Assembly (NCBI RefSeq): GCF_048771995.1
Contig: NC_133028.1
Span: 72,031,001 to 72,095,000, forward strand
Direction: 5' to 3'
Source of the DNA: Taeniopygia guttata
Taxonomy: Eukaryota > Chordata > Aves > Passeriformes > Estrildidae
Length of the DNA: 64,000 nucleotides
Positions within the stretch are counted from its first letter, which is position 1. Each line of letters opens with the position of its first letter. Positions 60,424 through 64,000 of this stretch are shown piece after piece. The notes beneath the pieces are model-generated. The model was given only the letters and a program-made list of their open reading frames with translations, had not been told where the DNA came from and did not search any database. The translations under genes were made by a program, and so were the position numbers.

Positions 60424-63400
60424 GCCAGCAAGAACATCCAGTGCTAATTTCCCATAAAATTAGCTAGATGAAGGTGAATTCCTCTACCTCATTTTATGCC
60501 TTCATACTTCATATCCCATCAGCAGCAGTTTATAAGCACCAAAACACGGATACCAACTTCCTACAACTCTCAAAGCCATCCAGGTAGTCTTTCTCAGAAC
60601 CTTTCACATTATTACAGACTTACACCACTCTCTGCTGAAACCTCACCTCAGATCCCCAGCCCACAGTTCCTTCATTCATCCCACTGAAAAAATGGGGATC
60701 ATCCAGGTGGGAAATCGTTCTTCAGCTCACCTGAATCCCTCTGTCACACAGCAAAACAAAGATTCCCCAGCAATCAGGAAGAAAACCAAGTTCATTCAAT
60801 TCCCTCTTTATTAGTAATCTCCTCTATTTATGTTTTATCCCTAACTTGTACATTGCCACATCTTCGAGGATTCATTTAATTAAACAAGATTTATTTTCTT
60901 GAATGCAACTACACCTGGCTTGGACAAGCCTGAAAAAAATATTCTTATGCATTCAATATGCAAAGAGTATGTTTACACATTCATTCAGTATTCTTACAGA
61001 TGACAACACATGATTTATTCCCAATCAGAGCTTTTTGTTTAGGGTTGTATTCATCTCTTTTAAATTAGGCCTTTTTTGGTTATTATTTACTTGTGGTTTG
61101 ATTAAATATATGTGCAGGCTAATATGCAATAAAAAGACAGGAAAATTTTCATCACCTATGTGGTACTCATATTCCTCATAAATATTTTGGTTTCTATAAA
61201 ATTATCCTGGAAAAGAGTTTATTTTATTTCCTAATCTACCTCTGGTCTATGTATTGGAAGGGTCAACTGGTTTATTTACTGGAGGGGTCAAAAAGGGTCA
61301 ATATAACTTAAAAAAAAAAAAGAAAGAAAAACCTGCTTCTATAAGCATTTTACTAGGAAGGAATGACTCTCTTGTTACATCTTATTTGGAAAAAAAGTTG
61401 GGAAGGAGCTGAGGGAGGTAATGAGAGAGCCCTTGAGTGGTTATTTTACTTTTCCCTTTAGTCTAGTTTCTTTTGACACAAGTCTGAAAGCCTTCTACTT
61501 TGCTTGGAACTACCCCCTTTGCTCACTTCTGTACAGAAAATTAAGAAACCAATAATGAAACTCAAATACTTTGGAGCAGCATTTTTAAAACAGGGTCATG
61601 AAGCTGTATTATACGCCATTTAAATAGTATGTGATTACAGCATCATTCTTTTACAAATTAGCACAAAGTGCAAGTGAACAAACAAGAAAATGGACATAAG
61701 AAAATAAAATCAAGAGTAAAATTGTGTTTTCATGTAATTTAATCTAAATTGTCTGCTTTTCTCCAGTAGAGACCATCAACATTTGAAAATTCAAAGTAGC
61801 TAGGCTATTGCTAAAGAACAAAATAAGCATAATTTCTGCGACAATTAAATTATGCAGGTAATAACAAGACACAAGTAGTCTGTTTGATCACAAAACACAT
61901 TTTTTTAGATAATTTTTTGAAGTTTTCTAATTTGGAATGAAGTATTTAAGCTTCAACAGCCACTTAAGTATTGTCACATAGTACTGGGCCACACCTTTCT
62001 CAAATATAAAGTTTAACCACTTTCTATAAGCAGGGACAGGAATAAGCAGTAGGACATTGATAAATTCATATCACTTTGGCAAATAAATGGAAAAGGAATG
62101 TTTGGCTGGGGCATTCCTGAATCCATCTATTGCGTTTCTACTCTGACACTAAAGTGGGGTCATGCAATTCTCTAGTTACTTAATGTCCGCTTCTGTACTT
62201 TAAATATGTTATTTCTTATCAGACTGAGTCCTCATGCTCCAATTTGCTCTGAAGAAGCAGAAATTGCATTTGGAAAATAGGATTTTCTTTCTTTCTGTTC
62301 TTGGCACTCACTATCTTCATTCAACATGTAACATCATTTTGACACAATGCAGCAGGTAATACTCCAAAATAGAACACAGTGAAAGCTACCCAGCATACGA
62401 GGAGAAAGTCTATAATCACAAAAATACTGCACAATTTTCATTGGCTGCTGTTCAGTTTCAAATTATTCACCCAGCTTCAATAAAGTCCTCTCAGATCCCA
62501 GCTCCAGAGGTAGCTGCTCACTTCTGAGCATCACACAAACACATTATTTCCTTGCTGGCCACGATCAAGTAGAGGTTTTTTTCCCTAAAATTAATACTTT
62601 GGCTGAAAAAGGTGGTTTCTGTTTTACCACCAAGTATCTCTATGCCAGTGTAGCATACTAGGGAGGTTGCATGGGTAAATTCCCCACCAGAGCACAGCAA
62701 GGCTTTGATGCAGCCAGATTGCTTTGAAAGGGACATAAAGCACCGAGGAAATATTCTTTGGAGGAACAGTTTACTACTTTAAAAGCTGTACAGTCTACAA
62801 GGAAAATATACAGGAGAGTGTAGGATATTTTCCTATGCCAGTCATATATTTTCAGCTCTGTCCCTTTGTGTAATTTACTCCCAACAGTACAAGCAGGTAA
62901 CAGCTACTGTACTATTAAATTTATTTTGGAAAATCATTGTGATAAAATGCAAAAAAATTCTTTTTCTGTCCTAATGTCTTCTCTGTCATTGAGTCAAACT
63001 CTGAATGTCCATGTGTATAAGAAAAATAAAACATAGTTTCAGTCAGAAAAAAAGACTTTATTTTCCTCTCTGAATTTTGCTGTTTCTGTATTCTAGGAGA
63101 AATGGAACAGGTTTAACATACAGACATTTATGTGGTCTGACAAAACTTCAGAAATCAAATAAATTTGCTATAATTTTTGTCCTCCCATAAACAGAGGAGC
63201 AAAGTGTAATTCAGCTGAAGAGATGGTATGAGATAGTTTTACAAGCACAAATAAAGGGCATGGAAGAGGAGAGAGGAAGTGAAAATGTAGTATGGTTGCA
63301 AGAACAAACTGTTAGTAGGTGACAATTTTAGACAAAAAAGAATCACTGCTTTTTCTATTGAAAAACCCTAAATTAAATAAAATAATGACCCTGATATTGT

Positions 63401-64000
63401 TTTTGTACTGTAGAAAGAATTTTCCAGCAACCAGCCAGATCACTGGTAACAAATTCATCATGTAATGAATTTTGCTTTGTGGTGAGGAATACAGGAAAAT
63501 GCACAATGATTAAGCACCAACTTAAAGCAGTATATTTGTCACTCTGTGTGAATTAAAAAGCTAGAGAGACACTGTACAGTATTTGCTGTCTGTGTTTTGA
63601 TTCATTGCATTGTTGGCTCTCTTAGAACTATTAATGATAATGCCTGCTAACTTCTGAAATTGGAAGAGCTAGTTAGGGTATTTTCAACTACAAGCATCTT
63701 TAAAGTAGATTTCTGGAAGGTTCAGTATGTTCAGCATAACCTTGGATCACAAAGACTGAATACTTCTATCAGCAGCATATAACAGTAAAAATCTTAACAT
63801 TATTTATGTATATGGCTAGATTTTTATTTTCATAGCTAAAGTCAGTGCCTGCAATGTCACTGGCAATATTGCATTACCATTTTTTATCTATGGAAATGGG
63901 AGGAAAATCACATTGACTTAATAGGAAATATTATGGTAATCCCTATATATCAGTTAAGATAAGTGCATTTCAGCAGGGCATAAATTGCCACAAGCTTCTT
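60424..64000. other. AT-rich non-coding DNA, no gene seen
   Basis: 60470-60790 is C-rich and G-poor on the plus strand. At 61250-61305 the word GGGTCAA recurs three times. No repeat family or gene is recognised to the end of the window. Confidence 0.5.

Overview
The window reads as AT-rich vertebrate intergenic or intronic DNA from a bird, most likely a passerine. The call rests on the interspersed repeats. Several fragments have the 3' end of CR1, the dominant avian LINE, including one with the octamer tail (ATTCTGTG)n. Several long terminal repeats (LTRs) are of the avian endogenous-retrovirus kind. I see no Alu, B1 or L1 sequence and nothing bacterial. No protein-coding gene can be supported: the longest open frames are short, lack recognisable domains, and most are explained by repeats or low-complexity DNA.

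Layout. Positions 1-2.8 kb are AT-rich non-repetitive DNA with a T26 tract running into a good splice acceptor. At 2.8-3.7 kb is a minus-strand LTR. Positions 3.7-15.5 kb are mostly unique DNA; they hold an A40/T40 tract with an AATAAA signal on the minus strand (about 11.0 kb) and two homeodomain-motif-rich stretches that could be conserved enhancers. A CR1 relic and a G-quadruplex motif lie at 15.5-15.7 kb, a strikingly G-poor stretch at 17.8-18.0 kb, and a GC-richer unique island at 19.4-20.0 kb. An LTR with an apparently swapped 3' part lies at 23.4-24.0 kb, and a 115-bp polypyrimidine tract at 25.3 kb.

The most structured part is 34.9-36.3 kb. A small CpG-containing segment is followed by an apparently complete solo LTR (35148-36034, 4-bp target duplication CAGG) whose U3 carries four 81-bp tandem units, each ending in a TATA-box position. 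A CR1 fragment follows. Further CR1 pieces lie at 39.8, 41.7, 42.6, 45.8 and 50.5 kb. An ERVL-like LTR lies at 48.2-48.5 kb, and a short LTR with TATA box and AATAAA lies directly against the CR1 tail at 50.8-51.05 kb. From 51.3 kb to the end the DNA is unique and AT-rich, except for a poly(A)22 tract at 60.4 kb preceded by AATAAA and a 93-codon open frame, which looks like the 3' end of a transcript or retrocopy.

There is no operon or pathway. The interest lies in LTR promoter architecture, nested insertions, perfect palindromes and hairpins, and possible unannotated exons. Repeat boundaries were set by eye and are approximate unless a target duplication is given. Family assignments come from remembered consensus features, not a database search.
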